Part shown: positions 52,335-61,045 of the stretch, piece by piece
Layout of the letters: every line of letters begins with the position of its first letter
Position numbering within the stretch: position 1 is the first letter of the stretch
Assembly (NCBI RefSeq): GCF_002973595.1
Contig: NZ_PVEO01000004.1
Location: 310,001-374,000 of the forward strand
Direction: 5' to 3'
DNA length: 64,000 nucleotides
From: Jejuia pallidilutea
Lineage (GTDB): Bacteria; Bacteroidota; Bacteroidia; Flavobacteriales; Flavobacteriaceae
The notes under the pieces: model-generated
Seen by the model: the letters and a program-made list of their open reading frames with translations, nothing else
Databases searched by the model: none
Told to the model about the DNA's origin: nothing
Position numbers and translations under genes: made by a program

Positions 52335-53220
52335 ACTCAAAAACTATTTGCATTTACATCTTTTGGTGTTTATAGCTGGCTTTACGGCTATTTTAGGTAA
52401 GGAAATTTCTATCTCTGCAATTCCATTAGTGTGGTTTCGTATGTCTATGGCAGCAGTTTTAATGTTGTTGTTTATAAAAGTAAGAGGTATAAAATTATCA
52501 ATAGATTTAAGGTCTCTCATAAGGCTATCTATTGCTGGTATAATTATAGCTTTACACTGGATAACCTTTTTTGCAGCCATAGATGCAGCCAACATATCCA
52601 TAGCCTTAGCTATGTTTTCAACTGGAGCCTTTTTTGCATCTATTATAGAGCCCATATTCTACAAGAGAAAAATTATAGGCTACGAAATGGTATTTGGTGT
52701 ATTGGTAATTACGGGAGTTTTCATCATCACTCAAGGCGAAATAAAATATATTACAGGTATTTTACTAGGTGTATCGTCAGCATTTTTTTCATCTTTATTT
52801 GCGGTATTAAACGGTGTTTTTCTTAAACAACATTCTGCAACGGTTATTTCCTTTTACGAATTTATAAGTGGAGTGCTATTTATTTCAATATTCATATTGT
52901 GTTTCGAGGAAGGGTTTTCATCTAATTTTTTTAAATTAAGTTCTAAAGATTTTTGGTATTTATTTTTATTAGCTTCTGTATGTACAGCCTATGCTTTTAT
53001 TGCCGCAGTTTATGTAATGAAGCTTATAAGTCCTTACACAGTGGTACTTACCTATAACCTGGAACCTATTTATGGTATTTTAATTGCTATAATGTTGTAT
53101 CCAGAGAGCGAAAAAATGAGTACAGCTTTTTATTATGGTGCTACAATTATTATAGGAACTGTATTGTTAAATGGTGTTTTAAAAAACAAACATGCGTTTA
53201 AAAGAAAACAAATACCTTGA
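52321..53220 (+). CDS. EamA/DMT-family transporter
   Basis: A 299-residue membrane protein with ten predicted helices in two EamA repeats (first from about LHLHLLVFIAGFTAILGKE to ITGVFIITQG, second from about ITGILLGVSSAFFSSLFAV to the end). The drug/metabolite exporter family moves amino acids, metabolites or drugs across the inner membrane; the substrate is not clear. The start ATG at 52321 lies inside the upstream permease gene (14-base overlap), so the two are translationally linked. A promoter for accA lies directly behind the stop. Confidence 0.85.
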   Translation: MLSDKLKNYLHLHLLVFIAGFTAILGKEISISAIPLVWFRMSMAAVLMLLFIKVRGIKLSIDLRSLIRLSIAGIIIALHWITFFAAIDAANISIALAMFSTGAFFASIIEPIFYKRKIIGYEMVFGVLVITGVFIITQGEIKYITGILLGVSSAFFSSLFAVLNGVFLKQHSATVISFYEFISGVLFISIFILCFEEGFSSNFFKLSSKDFWYLFLLASVCTAYAFIAAVYVMKLISPYTVVLTYNLEPIYGILIAIMLYPESEKMSTAFYYGATIIIGTVLLNGVLKNKHAFKRKQIP

Positions 53221-53229
53221 TTTCTAAAA

Positions 53230-53257
53230 TTGAAACAAAATAATTTGCTTAGTTTTG
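53230..53257 (+). promoter_or_regulatory. Bacteroidota-type promoter for accA
   Basis: TTG (53230-53232), 17 bases, then TAGTTTTG (53250-53257), an excellent match to TTG-N17-21-TAnnTTTG. It lies 30 bases before the accA start. Confidence 0.7.
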
Positions 53258-53287
53258 TATGCTAACTTAAAACTGAATTAAATTCCT

Positions 53288-54241
53288 ATGGAATATTTAG
53301 AATTTGAATTACCTATTAAAGAACTCGAAGACCAACTTCAAAAATGTAGAATTATTGGAGAAGAAAGTGAAGTTGATGTTACGGAAACCTGTGGGCAAAT
53401 AGAAGAAAAGTTAAAAAAAACGACCACTGATATTTACAAAAACCTAACGCCATGGCAGCGTGTTCAGTTATCCAGACATCCTAACAGGCCTTATACCTTA
53501 GATTATATAAATGCCATTTGTGGCGATAGTTTTTTAGAGCTTCATGGAGACAGAAACTTTAAGGACGACAAAGCAATGATTGGCGGTTTAGGTAAAATAG
53601 GCGACCAAAGTTATATGTTTATTGGCCAACAAAAGGGCTACAATACAAAAACAAGGCAGTACAGAAATTTTGGTATGGCAAACCCCGAAGGTTACCGTAA
53701 AGCATTACGATTAATGAAGTCTGCTGAAAAATTTGGTATTCCAATTGTAACACTATTGGATACTCCAGGAGCTTACCCAGGGCTAGAGGCTGAGGAGCGC
53801 GGACAAGGCGAAGCCATAGCAAGAAATATTTTAGAGATGACACGTCTTAAAGTGCCTATAATCACCATTATAATCGGCGAAGGTGCATCGGGCGGTGCCT
53901 TAGGTATTGGTGTAGGCGATAGGGTGTTAATGTTAGAAAACACCTGGTACTCGGTTATTTCACCAGAGTCTTGCTCATCTATTCTATGGCGCAGTTGGGA
54001 ATATAAAGAAACTGCTGCAGAAGCACTTAAATTAACAGCAACTGATATGAAAAAGTTAAAGTTAATAGACGGTATCATTAAAGAGCCTCTAGGTGGCGCT
54101 CATAGAGATAGAGATAAAACCTTTAAAACCGTTACAACAGCCATAGAAAAACATTTTGGCGAGTTAAAAAACTTATCACCAACAGATTTGGTAAACCAAC
54201 GTATGGAAAAATATTCTAACATGGGAGTATTCAAAGGGTAA
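53288..54241 (+). CDS. accA: acetyl-CoA carboxylase carboxyltransferase subunit alpha
   Basis: A 317-residue subunit that transfers the carboxyl group from biotin to acetyl-CoA, giving malonyl-CoA for fatty acid synthesis, with AccD. It has the N-terminal coiled region ([17 protein letters not shown]) and the crotonase-fold motifs: [63 protein letters not shown], and [18 protein letters not shown]. The length is normal. No accD is adjacent. It has its own promoter and terminator, so it is probably a single-gene unit. Confidence 0.95.
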   Translation: MEYLEFELPIKELEDQLQKCRIIGEESEVDVTETCGQIEEKLKKTTTDIYKNLTPWQRVQLSRHPNRPYTLDYINAICGDSFLELHGDRNFKDDKAMIGGLGKIGDQSYMFIGQQKGYNTKTRQYRNFGMANPEGYRKALRLMKSAEKFGIPIVTLLDTPGAYPGLEAEERGQGEAIARNILEMTRLKVPIITIIIGEGASGGALGIGVGDRVLMLENTWYSVISPESCSSILWRSWEYKETAAEALKLTATDMKKLKLIDGIIKEPLGGAHRDRDKTFKTVTTAIEKHFGELKNLSPTDLVNQRMEKYSNMGVFKG

Positions 54242-54261
54242 CTCCTTTATAACCAAAAGCT

Positions 54262-54295
54262 AAAAAATCTGAAGTTTTTGCTTCAGGTTTTTTTT
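54262..54295 (+). terminator. rho-independent terminator after accA
   Basis: A 13-base-pair stem with one G-U pair (54262-54274 with 54281-54293), 6-base loop, and a T run. It lies 20 bases past the stop codon. Confidence 0.85.
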
Positions 54296-54407
54296 ATGGT
54301 TATTCACAATAGAATTAAGTTATTAACAGTTATTTTGTTAAAGAAGCGTTCACAACCAAAACAGCATTTGTAAAAAAGAAACGCATTTATTATCTATTTT
54401 CGTAGCT

Positions 54408-55952
54408 ATGAAACAACCAAACCAAATAACAGGATATAAAGTAGATAAAAGTACGCTTATCAATCTTGAGAGAGGAAAAATACCACCGCAAGCAATTGAT
54501 TTAGAGGAGGTTGTACTTGGAGCGATGATGATTGATAAAAAAGGGGTAGATGAAGTAATTGATATTTTAAGTCCAGATGCATTTTACAAAGAAGCCCATC
54601 AACTTATATTCGAAGCTATTTTTCAGTTATTTGAAGGCAGTGAGCCTGTAGACTTATTAACCGTTTCTACACAATTAAAGAAAAACGCAAAACTAGAATT
54701 AGTAGGAGGCGATTTTTACCTTATTTCACTAACCCAGAAAGTATCTTCTTCTGCACATATCGAGTTTCATGCCCGCATTATACTTCAAAAGTTTATACAG
54801 CGAAGTTTAATAAAAATTTCAAACGAAATTATTGAAGACTCCTATGATGAAACCAAAGATGTTTTCGATTTGTTAGACAAAGCAGAATCTAAACTCTACG
54901 AGGTTACTCAAGGTAACATAAAAAAATCTAGTGAAACGGCTCAGGAGTTGGTAATTCAAGCCAAAAAGAAAATAGAGGAAATTTCTAATAAAGAGGGATT
55001 AAGTGGTATTCCAACAGGATTTCATAAGCTAGACAAATTAACTTCTGGTTGGCAACCCTCCGATTTAATTATTGTAGCAGCAAGACCTGGTATGGGTAAA
55101 ACGGCTCTTACGCTCTCTATGGCCAGAAACATTGCTGTAGACCAAAATATTCCAGTAGCCTTTTTCTCTTTAGAGATGGCTTCTGTTCAGTTAATTACCC
55201 GTTTAATTTCTAGTGAGACTGGTTTGTCTTCAGAGAAATTAAGAACAGGGAAGCTGGAAAAGCATGAGTGGGAACAACTTAACGTGAAAGTTAAAGATCT
55301 TGAAAAAGCCCCCTTATTTATAGACGATACACCATCGCTTTCCATTTTCGATTTAAGGGCAAAAGCGCGCCGTTTATCTTCGCAGCACGGTATTAAACTC
55401 ATTATGATTGATTATTTACAGTTAATGACAGGTGGTAGCAGTCATGCAGGAAACCGTGAGCAAGAAATATCCATGATTTCTAGAAACTTAAAGGCCTTAG
55501 CTAAAGAATTGAATGTTCCTGTAATTGCGTTATCACAATTATCGCGTGCTGTTGAAACGCGTGGAGGCAGTAAAAGACCGCTGCTATCAGATTTACGTGA
55601 ATCTGGTGCAATTGAGCAAGATGCAGATATTGTAAGCTTTATTTATAGGCCCGAATATTATAAAATTGATGAATGGGACGATGAAGAACGCTCTCCAACC
55701 GAAGGACAAGCCGAATTTATTATTGCAAAGCATAGAAATGGTGGTTTGGAAAACATCCGATTGAAGTTTATTGGTCATTTAGGTAAGTTTGATAACCTTG
55801 ATGATTTTGATTCACCATTTGAGTTTCATAGTAAAATGAATGCAGCTGCCAATGACGACACTTTTAAAACCGATGGGTTTACAGCAAGTCCAGACCAAGC
55901 ATTTGGTAGTTCCTTTAATAATGAAGACGATGATAACGATGTGCCTTTTTAA
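54408..55952 (+). CDS. dnaB: replicative DNA helicase DnaB
   Basis: A 514-residue replicative helicase. The N-terminal helical DnaB domain (about 20-130; PPQAIDLEEVVLGAMM) is followed by a RecA-like motor with Walker A (ARPGMGKTALT, around residue 228), Walker B (IKLIMIDYLQLMTG), and the DnaB-type ALSQLSRAVETR and SDLRESGAIEQDAD motifs. It unwinds DNA at the replication fork as a hexamer. There is no intein. The C-terminus ends in an acidic tail (EDDDNDVPF). The gene stands alone between accA and a secreted protein gene. Confidence 0.96.
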   Translation: MKQPNQITGYKVDKSTLINLERGKIPPQAIDLEEVVLGAMMIDKKGVDEVIDILSPDAFYKEAHQLIFEAIFQLFEGSEPVDLLTVSTQLKKNAKLELVGGDFYLISLTQKVSSSAHIEFHARIILQKFIQRSLIKISNEIIEDSYDETKDVFDLLDKAESKLYEVTQGNIKKSSETAQELVIQAKKKIEEISNKEGLSGIPTGFHKLDKLTSGWQPSDLIIVAARPGMGKTALTLSMARNIAVDQNIPVAFFSLEMASVQLITRLISSETGLSSEKLRTGKLEKHEWEQLNVKVKDLEKAPLFIDDTPSLSIFDLRAKARRLSSQHGIKLIMIDYLQLMTGGSSHAGNREQEISMISRNLKALAKELNVPVIALSQLSRAVETRGGSKRPLLSDLRESGAIEQDADIVSFIYRPEYYKIDEWDDEERSPTEGQAEFIIAKHRNGGLENIRLKFIGHLGKFDNLDDFDSPFEFHSKMNAAANDDTFKTDGFTASPDQAFGSSFNNEDDDNDVPF

Positions 55953-55999
55953 CATTTGGTTAGTTACTTAAGGCTGTTTTTTTCTTTATCTTTCGGCTT

Positions 56000-57259
56000 A
56001 TGAAAAAGCTTTTATTTTTTTTACTAATACTTTTTTTTAGCATTAAAACATATGCTTCGTATGTTTTAATTCCTATGGATGCCGAAAGTCAAAAAAACCA
56101 TTTAAAGGCTTATGGTATAACGTTTTGGACTTTAGAAAAACAATTAAAAGTAAAGTGGCTGCTTAACTACAGAGGTGGTTCTTTTTTGTTGCCAGATACT
56201 GAGGCTATTCAACAAGAATGTCAAATTCGTGGGGTATCTTTTGAAGTAATTTCCAATGCAAAAGCAGAAAGTATTTTAGAGGAAATAGCAAGCCCTAGCC
56301 AAAATATGGAAGCTGTGGTTTTAGAGAAAGCACCAAAAATAGCAGTTTACACGCCAAAAGGAAAACTGCCTTGGGACGATGCGGTTACCATGGTATTAAA
56401 GTATGCCGAAATACCATACGAAACTGTTTATGATGAGGAAGTTTTAAATGATGGGCTTTTATTATTTGATTGGTTGCACTTACACCACGAAGATTTTACG
56501 GGCCAGTATGGAAAATTTTATGGTATGTACCGTTCCTCATCTTGGTATATTCAAGAAAAGAAAGATGCAGAGGCTTTGGCAACAAAACTTGGTTATAGTA
56601 AAGTCTCTAAAGCTAAACTAGATGTAGCATTAAAAATACGCAATTATGTTTTAGGTGGAGGTTTTATGTTTGCCATGTGCAGTGCAACTGATAGTTTTGA
56701 TATTGCTTTAGCCGCAGAAGGTGTAGATATTTGCGAACCAATGTTTGATGGCGATGGTAGCGATCCTGCTTACCAAAATAAAATAGATTTTAATAAAACG
56801 TTTGCCTTTACAAACTTTCTGCTAGAAACTAGTCCGAAGGTTTACGAGTTTTCGTCTATAGATACCACACGTAAACGCACAATATCTAAAACAACAGATT
56901 ATTTTTCCCTTATGGAATTTTCTGCAAAGTGGGATCCTATTCCAACTATGTTGTGCCAAAACCATACAGCTTTAGTTAAGGGGTTTATGGGACAAACTAC
57001 AGCTTTTACTAGAGACGAGATAAAGTCTAACGTATTGGTTATGGGAGAGAATAAAACCAACGGAGAAGCTAAATACATTCACGGTATTAAGGGTAAAGGC
57101 TTTTTTACATTTTATGGCGGGCACGATCCTGAAGATTATCAACACCGTGTTGGTGACGCTAAAACAGAATTAGATTTGCATCCTACATCACCAGGTTATC
57201 GTTTAATTTTAAATAACGTGTTATTTCCGGCGGCTAAGAAAAAGAAACAAAAAACTTAA
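56000..57259 (+). CDS. secreted protein of unknown function (often annotated asparagine synthetase B)
   Basis: A 419-residue exported protein: signal peptide at 1-19 (FSIKTYA/SY), then LIPMDAESQKNHLKAYGITFW, VKWLLNYRGGSFLLPD, GKLPWDDAVTMVLKYAEIPYETVYDEEVL, FDWLHLHHEDFTG and CSATDSFDIALAAEG. Homologues are spread over Bacteroidota and are commonly labelled asparagine synthetase B. The sequence here does not support that: there is no Cys2 amidotransferase start, no visible synthetase PP-loop, and it is exported. It may be a Rossmann or GATase1-like fold. Its 3' end overlaps the next, opposite-strand gene by 4 bases (shared stop codons). Confidence 0.6.
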   Translation: MKKLLFFLLILFFSIKTYASYVLIPMDAESQKNHLKAYGITFWTLEKQLKVKWLLNYRGGSFLLPDTEAIQQECQIRGVSFEVISNAKAESILEEIASPSQNMEAVVLEKAPKIAVYTPKGKLPWDDAVTMVLKYAEIPYETVYDEEVLNDGLLLFDWLHLHHEDFTGQYGKFYGMYRSSSWYIQEKKDAEALATKLGYSKVSKAKLDVALKIRNYVLGGGFMFAMCSATDSFDIALAAEGVDICEPMFDGDGSDPAYQNKIDFNKTFAFTNFLLETSPKVYEFSSIDTTRKRTISKTTDYFSLMEFSAKWDPIPTMLCQNHTALVKGFMGQTTAFTRDEIKSNVLVMGENKTNGEAKYIHGIKGKGFFTFYGGHDPEDYQHRVGDAKTELDLHPTSPGYRLILNNVLFPAAKKKKQKT

Positions 57260-57726
57260 TTACTTTCTACAACTATTTTGCGTTTAAAGGTATAAATAAA
57301 ACCATCGGAACTGGTTTCACCCGTAGACTTTATATTTTGGTTCATTATTAAGTCTTGTTCAGTGGGAGTTACTACCCCAGCAAATTCATTACCATCTACA
57401 AACAGTATAGATTGATTATCGTAAACAGGAATAGAAACAGGATACGTTCCGGTATCAAGACCGTCTTCTAATGTATCATCTGTATTGTTATTTTCAACTT
57501 CAAGATTACCATTTCCAACAAAATCTACACTAAAAACCCAAATTATGGTATCTGCTTCAAAATCAATATCAATCCCGTCAACACCACCAGATACATTCGT
57601 TAAATGCCATTGGTAAATCTGTAGCTCTTGTTGTTGATTTAGTGCGTCTAAATCATCATCGTTATTTACATTGCAGCTTGTTAAAAAAAATAGAGCTACA
57701 ATAGGAATTAAAAACTTAAATTTCAT
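57256..57726 (-). CDS. hypothetical lipoprotein
   Basis: A 156-residue lipoprotein with lipobox LTSC (Cys at about 18) followed by an Asp/Asn-rich linker (NVNNDDDLDALNQQ) and a beta-rich domain (IYQWHLTNVSGGVDG, DTIIWVFSVDFVGNGNLEVENN, YPVSIPVYDNQSILFVDGNEFAGVV). It resembles the calycin/lipocalin-like small lipoproteins common in Flavobacteriaceae, but I do not recognise a named family. Convergent with the gene on its left, sharing 4 bases. Its role is unknown. Confidence 0.7.
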   Translation of the reverse strand: MKFKFLIPIVALFFLTSCNVNNDDDLDALNQQQELQIYQWHLTNVSGGVDGIDIDFEADTIIWVFSVDFVGNGNLEVENNNTDDTLEDGLDTGTYPVSIPVYDNQSILFVDGNEFAGVVTPTEQDLIMNQNIKSTGETSSDGFIYTFKRKIVVESN

Positions 57727-57795
57727 TCTAATAAGGTATTGAATTTTATTTTATAGATGATAAAAATGGATAAAGGTTGCGTACTAAATTAAAAT

Positions 57796-58617
57796 TTATG
57801 AGTTAATAACTAATTTATTTTTTTCTTTTAAGAGTTCCTCAAGCACAAGCTCTACACCCAAATCGTTATTGCTTTTTGTTTTAAATCTAGCTACAGACTT
57901 TACTAATGGGTGCGCATTTTCCATAGCAAAACTAAAATAAGCATTTTCTAGCATTTCTAAATCGTTGTTATAATCTCCAAACGCCATAGTTTCTTCTTTG
58001 CTAATATTATATTTTTTTTGAATGTGTTTAATAGCAGTACCTTTGTTGGCTATATTTTCAGAAATATCAACCCAGTGGGTGGCAGATAGTTTTACCTTAA
58101 AATCTTTTTCCAACACCTTAACTGACGGATAAACATATTTTTCTGAACTTTCTTCATGAAACAAAGCTACCTTATACACCTCATCTTCTATAATTTCAGG
58201 AGTATCAATAAGTTCGTAGTTTTTATAATATTCTTGTAGTAAATTTAACAATGGCTTAGACTTACTCATTACATAAGCTTTATGTCGCGTACAAAACACT
58301 GGGTGTGTATTATCTATGGTGTTAATAATAGTTATTATCCTTAGTAAATTTTTAGGTTTAATAGGGTTAGAGAGGAATACACTATTGCCTTGTATTGCTA
58401 AACCACCATTTTCTGCAACTATAATCATATGGTTTTTTATGGAACTTAGCTTGTCTACCATACCGTAATAAGGCCTGCCGCTAGCAGCAACAAAAATAAT
58501 ATTATGTTGTTTTAATTTTTCAAAAAGATGGTAAAATAACGAACTTACTTCATGTTGGGTATTTAGTAAGGTACCATCCATATCGGTTACAACAAGTTTT
58601 ACTTGAGATAAGTTCAT
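57796..58617 (-). CDS. Cof-type HAD-IIB family hydrolase
   Basis: A 273-residue HAD phosphatase of the Cof (type IIB) group. Motif I is VVTDMDGTLLNTQ with the nucleophile Asp at about residue 11-13; motif II is VAASGRPYYGM; the C2-type cap is in the middle (about 85-190); motif III/IV is KGTAIKHIQKKY then MAFGDYNNDLEML. These enzymes dephosphorylate sugar phosphates or flavin precursors. No signal peptide. The reverse-strand sequence upstream has a CACCTTTGC block at about 58639 that could be a weak promoter element. The substrate is unknown. Confidence 0.88.
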   Translation of the reverse strand: MNLSQVKLVVTDMDGTLLNTQHEVSSLFYHLFEKLKQHNIIFVAASGRPYYGMVDKLSSIKNHMIIVAENGGLAIQGNSVFLSNPIKPKNLLRIITIINTIDNTHPVFCTRHKAYVMSKSKPLLNLLQEYYKNYELIDTPEIIEDEVYKVALFHEESSEKYVYPSVKVLEKDFKVKLSATHWVDISENIANKGTAIKHIQKKYNISKEETMAFGDYNNDLEMLENAYFSFAMENAHPLVKSVARFKTKSNNDLGVELVLEELLKEKNKLVINS

Positions 58618-58828
58618 AAAATATATTTAGGTTGCAAAGGTGCTTAGATAATTACAAAAAAAATCAAAAAAGCGTATTAAATTAATGTCAAATATCGTCT
58701 TTTTAAACTAGCTTATAGTACTTTATTATAATAAATTGAAGTATCATTTACTAAAAATAAATCGATAAAACGATTGTTTTTTACGTTAAATTGCATAAAT
58801 TAGCAGCCTAAACCTCAAAATCTAGTCG

Positions 58829-59275
58829 ATGAAAACGAAATTATTCTTTCTTAGTTTTTGCTTTATGTTAGTTTCTGGTATTGGCGTAGCTCAAAAAAAG
58901 AATCAACCAAAAAGTATAATTAGCGATGGTGTTGCAATAAAAAAATACCACAGTAAAGCAGAGTTAGATAGGATGGCAAAAGGCGAGCTGTTGGTACTTT
59001 ATGTTGAAAGGATTGAAAGCTTGGTAAAGTTGCTACCATACATTGCATTTGCTACAAAACCCGGAGTAACAATGTCTACTCTTGGTATACCTAACGATAG
59101 TGATAATAGAAAAGCATTGGACGACCAGTTTGATGCCACAAAAGAATATTTAGAAAGTAACGCAGAATTTCAAAAAAGAATTTTGCCATATTCTGATACA
59201 AATGATTTAGTTTCAGCTATAATTTTTTATGAAGAAACCTTAAAATCTCTTCATCAATATAGCGAATTTCATTAA
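58829..59275 (+). CDS. hypothetical secreted protein
   Basis: A 148-residue protein with a signal peptide at 1-21 (GIGVA/QKK). The rest is mostly helical (YHSKAELDRMAKGELLVLYVERIESLVKLLPYIAFA, then SDNRKALDDQFDATKEYLESN). I do not recognise a family. It sits alone, with a hairpin terminator after it, 297 bases before the next gene. It may be a periplasmic accessory protein of the T9SS-linked genes that follow; there is no direct evidence. Confidence 0.65.
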   Translation: MKTKLFFLSFCFMLVSGIGVAQKKNQPKSIISDGVAIKKYHSKAELDRMAKGELLVLYVERIESLVKLLPYIAFATKPGVTMSTLGIPNDSDNRKALDDQFDATKEYLESNAEFQKRILPYSDTNDLVSAIIFYEETLKSLHQYSEFH

Positions 59276-59304
59276 AGTATATTTATATCAAATAATTTCT
59301 TTTA

Positions 59305-59331
59305 CAAGAGCTCAAAAATTTTGAGCTTTTT
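59305..59331 (+). terminator. rho-independent terminator after the secreted protein gene
   Basis: A 9-base-pair stem around AGCTCAAAA and TTTTGAGCT (59309-59317 with 59319-59327), followed by T-rich sequence, about 35 bases past the stop. Confidence 0.7.
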
Positions 59332-59493
59332 TTATGTAATACTATTTTATTTTTATCTTTTTTGTATACATATTCTTTCTTTTTAACAAAGAAAGTTAAT
59401 TCTTTCTATTTTTTCATAAAAACCCTTATTGAGTGCATTTCGTCGATTTTAATTGTTAAATTATTCGATTTAAAACGTATTTTATCGAAATAT

Positions 59494-59525
59494 TTGGTAT
59501 TTCATAGATTATTATTTTAGTTTTG
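59494..59525 (+). promoter_or_regulatory. Bacteroidota-type promoter for surface-protein gene
   Basis: TTG (59494-59496), 21 bases, then TAGTTTTG (59518-59525), fitting the TTG-N17-21-TAnnTTTG form. It lies 47 bases before the start of the next gene. Confidence 0.55.
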
Positions 59526-59572
59526 AATATGTTGAACTAAACACAAATACCCTTAACAGAAAATAAAAAAAG

Positions 59573-60895
59573 ATGAAAAAAATTACCCAACTTATTTTAG
59601 GATTTCTACTAGCCTCTGGGTGTTGTTTTGCACAACAAGAAAAAGGTATAGTAGGTGATACAAATTGGTTAAATAATTGGACAGAGTTTAAACCAAACGA
59701 AATAGATTATGGTGAGCCAACGCAAATTTTAACAGGTAATATTTCTGAAGATACTACATTAAAAAAAGGAGAAGTCTATTTACTTTTAGGTAGTGTTTTT
59801 GTGACTAATGATGCTACACTAACTATAGAGCCTGGAACCGTAATACTAGGAGACTATAATTCTAAAGGTTCTTTAACAATATCTAGAGGCGCAAAAATTA
59901 TGGCTCAGGGTTATCAAACAGATCCTATAATTTTTTCTTCAAACAAAAGCGTTAAAAGAGCAGGAGATTGGGGAGGATTAGTAATACTAGGTGATGCTCC
60001 AATTAACCGATTTGGTTCTGGATCTATTGCATCTTATTACCCAAACCTTAATCCTGCAGACTACACATACACAAATTATGGTGGCGAGAATACTTCAGGG
60101 TTTTCTGGGGTTTTACAATATGTTAGAATTGAGTATGCAGGCAAAAGAATTTCGCAAGACACCTATTTTAATGGCTTATTTTTAGCTTGTGTAGGTGAAA
60201 GTACTAAGATAGACCATGTTATGATTAGCCATTCTGGTGAAGATGGGTTTGAAGTGTGGGGCGGTAATATTTCCTTAAATAATTTGGTGTCTTATCGTTC
60301 TAGAGGCACCGACTACAAATTTAATTACGGTTCTACATCGCAAATCTTTAATTCATTAGCATTACGTTCGCCTTACGCATCTAATGGTAGTGGCGTTAGA
60401 TGTTTAGAGGTACGCTCTTACAACAAAAAAGAAGAATCAGATTTCAGTAAAAATAAAACACTAATAGAAGCTAGCAACCTTACGTTTTTAACAGATAGTG
60501 ACGATTTAAAATCTGCCATAGAAATGAATTTAGTGCACGAAGCTATTTACGTGGGTGAAAACACAGAGTTAAATATGTTAAAAAGTGTTGTGTCTGGCTT
60601 TAATCCTGCTGTTATACTAGATCAACAAATACAGGTAAACCAAAAAAGTTTAGAAAATATTGCCTTTACAGAAATGTACTTTAATAATTGCAACGGCAAT
60701 ATTTTTGTTGAAAATAACTCGAATAATGAAGATTTAGAAAATTGGTACGGTAACCGTGCATTTTTTAATGTGTATTCTAAAAGTAATAATACCGAAACAT
60801 TTATCTCTGCCAATAATTATAAAAGACCAGATTTTAGATTGAGGATTAATAAAATTATTGCATCGAATATAGATTCAGATTTAATTGAAGACTAA
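59573..60895 (+). CDS. secreted beta-rich surface protein, unknown function
   Basis: A 440-residue exported protein: signal peptide at 1-20 (CCFA/QQ), then beta-helix-like ladders: GEVYLLLGSVFVTNDATLTIEPGTVILGD, GSLTISRGAKIMAQG, RAGDWGGLVILGDAPIN, GVLQYVRIEYAGKRI, DHVMISHSGEDGFEVWGGN. This is a well-spread Bacteroidota family of T9SS-linked hypothetical proteins (DWGGLVILG pattern). It has no clear T9SS type-A C-terminal domain. It lies upstream of a T9SS type-B protein and a PorP/SprF homologue and could be a partner of their system, though the 150-base gap leaves operon membership open. Function unknown. Confidence 0.65.
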   Translation: MKKITQLILGFLLASGCCFAQQEKGIVGDTNWLNNWTEFKPNEIDYGEPTQILTGNISEDTTLKKGEVYLLLGSVFVTNDATLTIEPGTVILGDYNSKGSLTISRGAKIMAQGYQTDPIIFSSNKSVKRAGDWGGLVILGDAPINRFGSGSIASYYPNLNPADYTYTNYGGENTSGFSGVLQYVRIEYAGKRISQDTYFNGLFLACVGESTKIDHVMISHSGEDGFEVWGGNISLNNLVSYRSRGTDYKFNYGSTSQIFNSLALRSPYASNGSGVRCLEVRSYNKKEESDFSKNKTLIEASNLTFLTDSDDLKSAIEMNLVHEAIYVGENTELNMLKSVVSGFNPAVILDQQIQVNQKSLENIAFTEMYFNNCNGNIFVENNSNNEDLENWYGNRAFFNVYSKSNNTETFISANNYKRPDFRLRINKIIASNIDSDLIED

Positions 60896-61045
60896 TAATA
60901 ACAACAAAAACATTAACCAGTAACTATGATATAACTCTAGGTAATCCATCTCCTTTTTGCCCCAAAAGCACTGGGGAAGTTTTTATTCTAATTTTTAAAT
61001 ATTAGAAAATAAATTCCTAGAGGTTTTATTAAAGAATAGAACTAT

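Noticed and set aside
52344-52655. Minus-strand open frame of 103 codons
   Set aside because: It is antisense to the EamA transporter gene; the protein has no family features.
53773-54078. Minus-strand open frame of 101 codons
   Set aside because: Antisense to accA, with no start context or domain.
60948-60982. A second clear copy of the transketolase-gap palindrome
   Set aside because: Only part of the GGGGAAG block matches and the dyad is broken, so it is mentioned only as a possible decayed relative.
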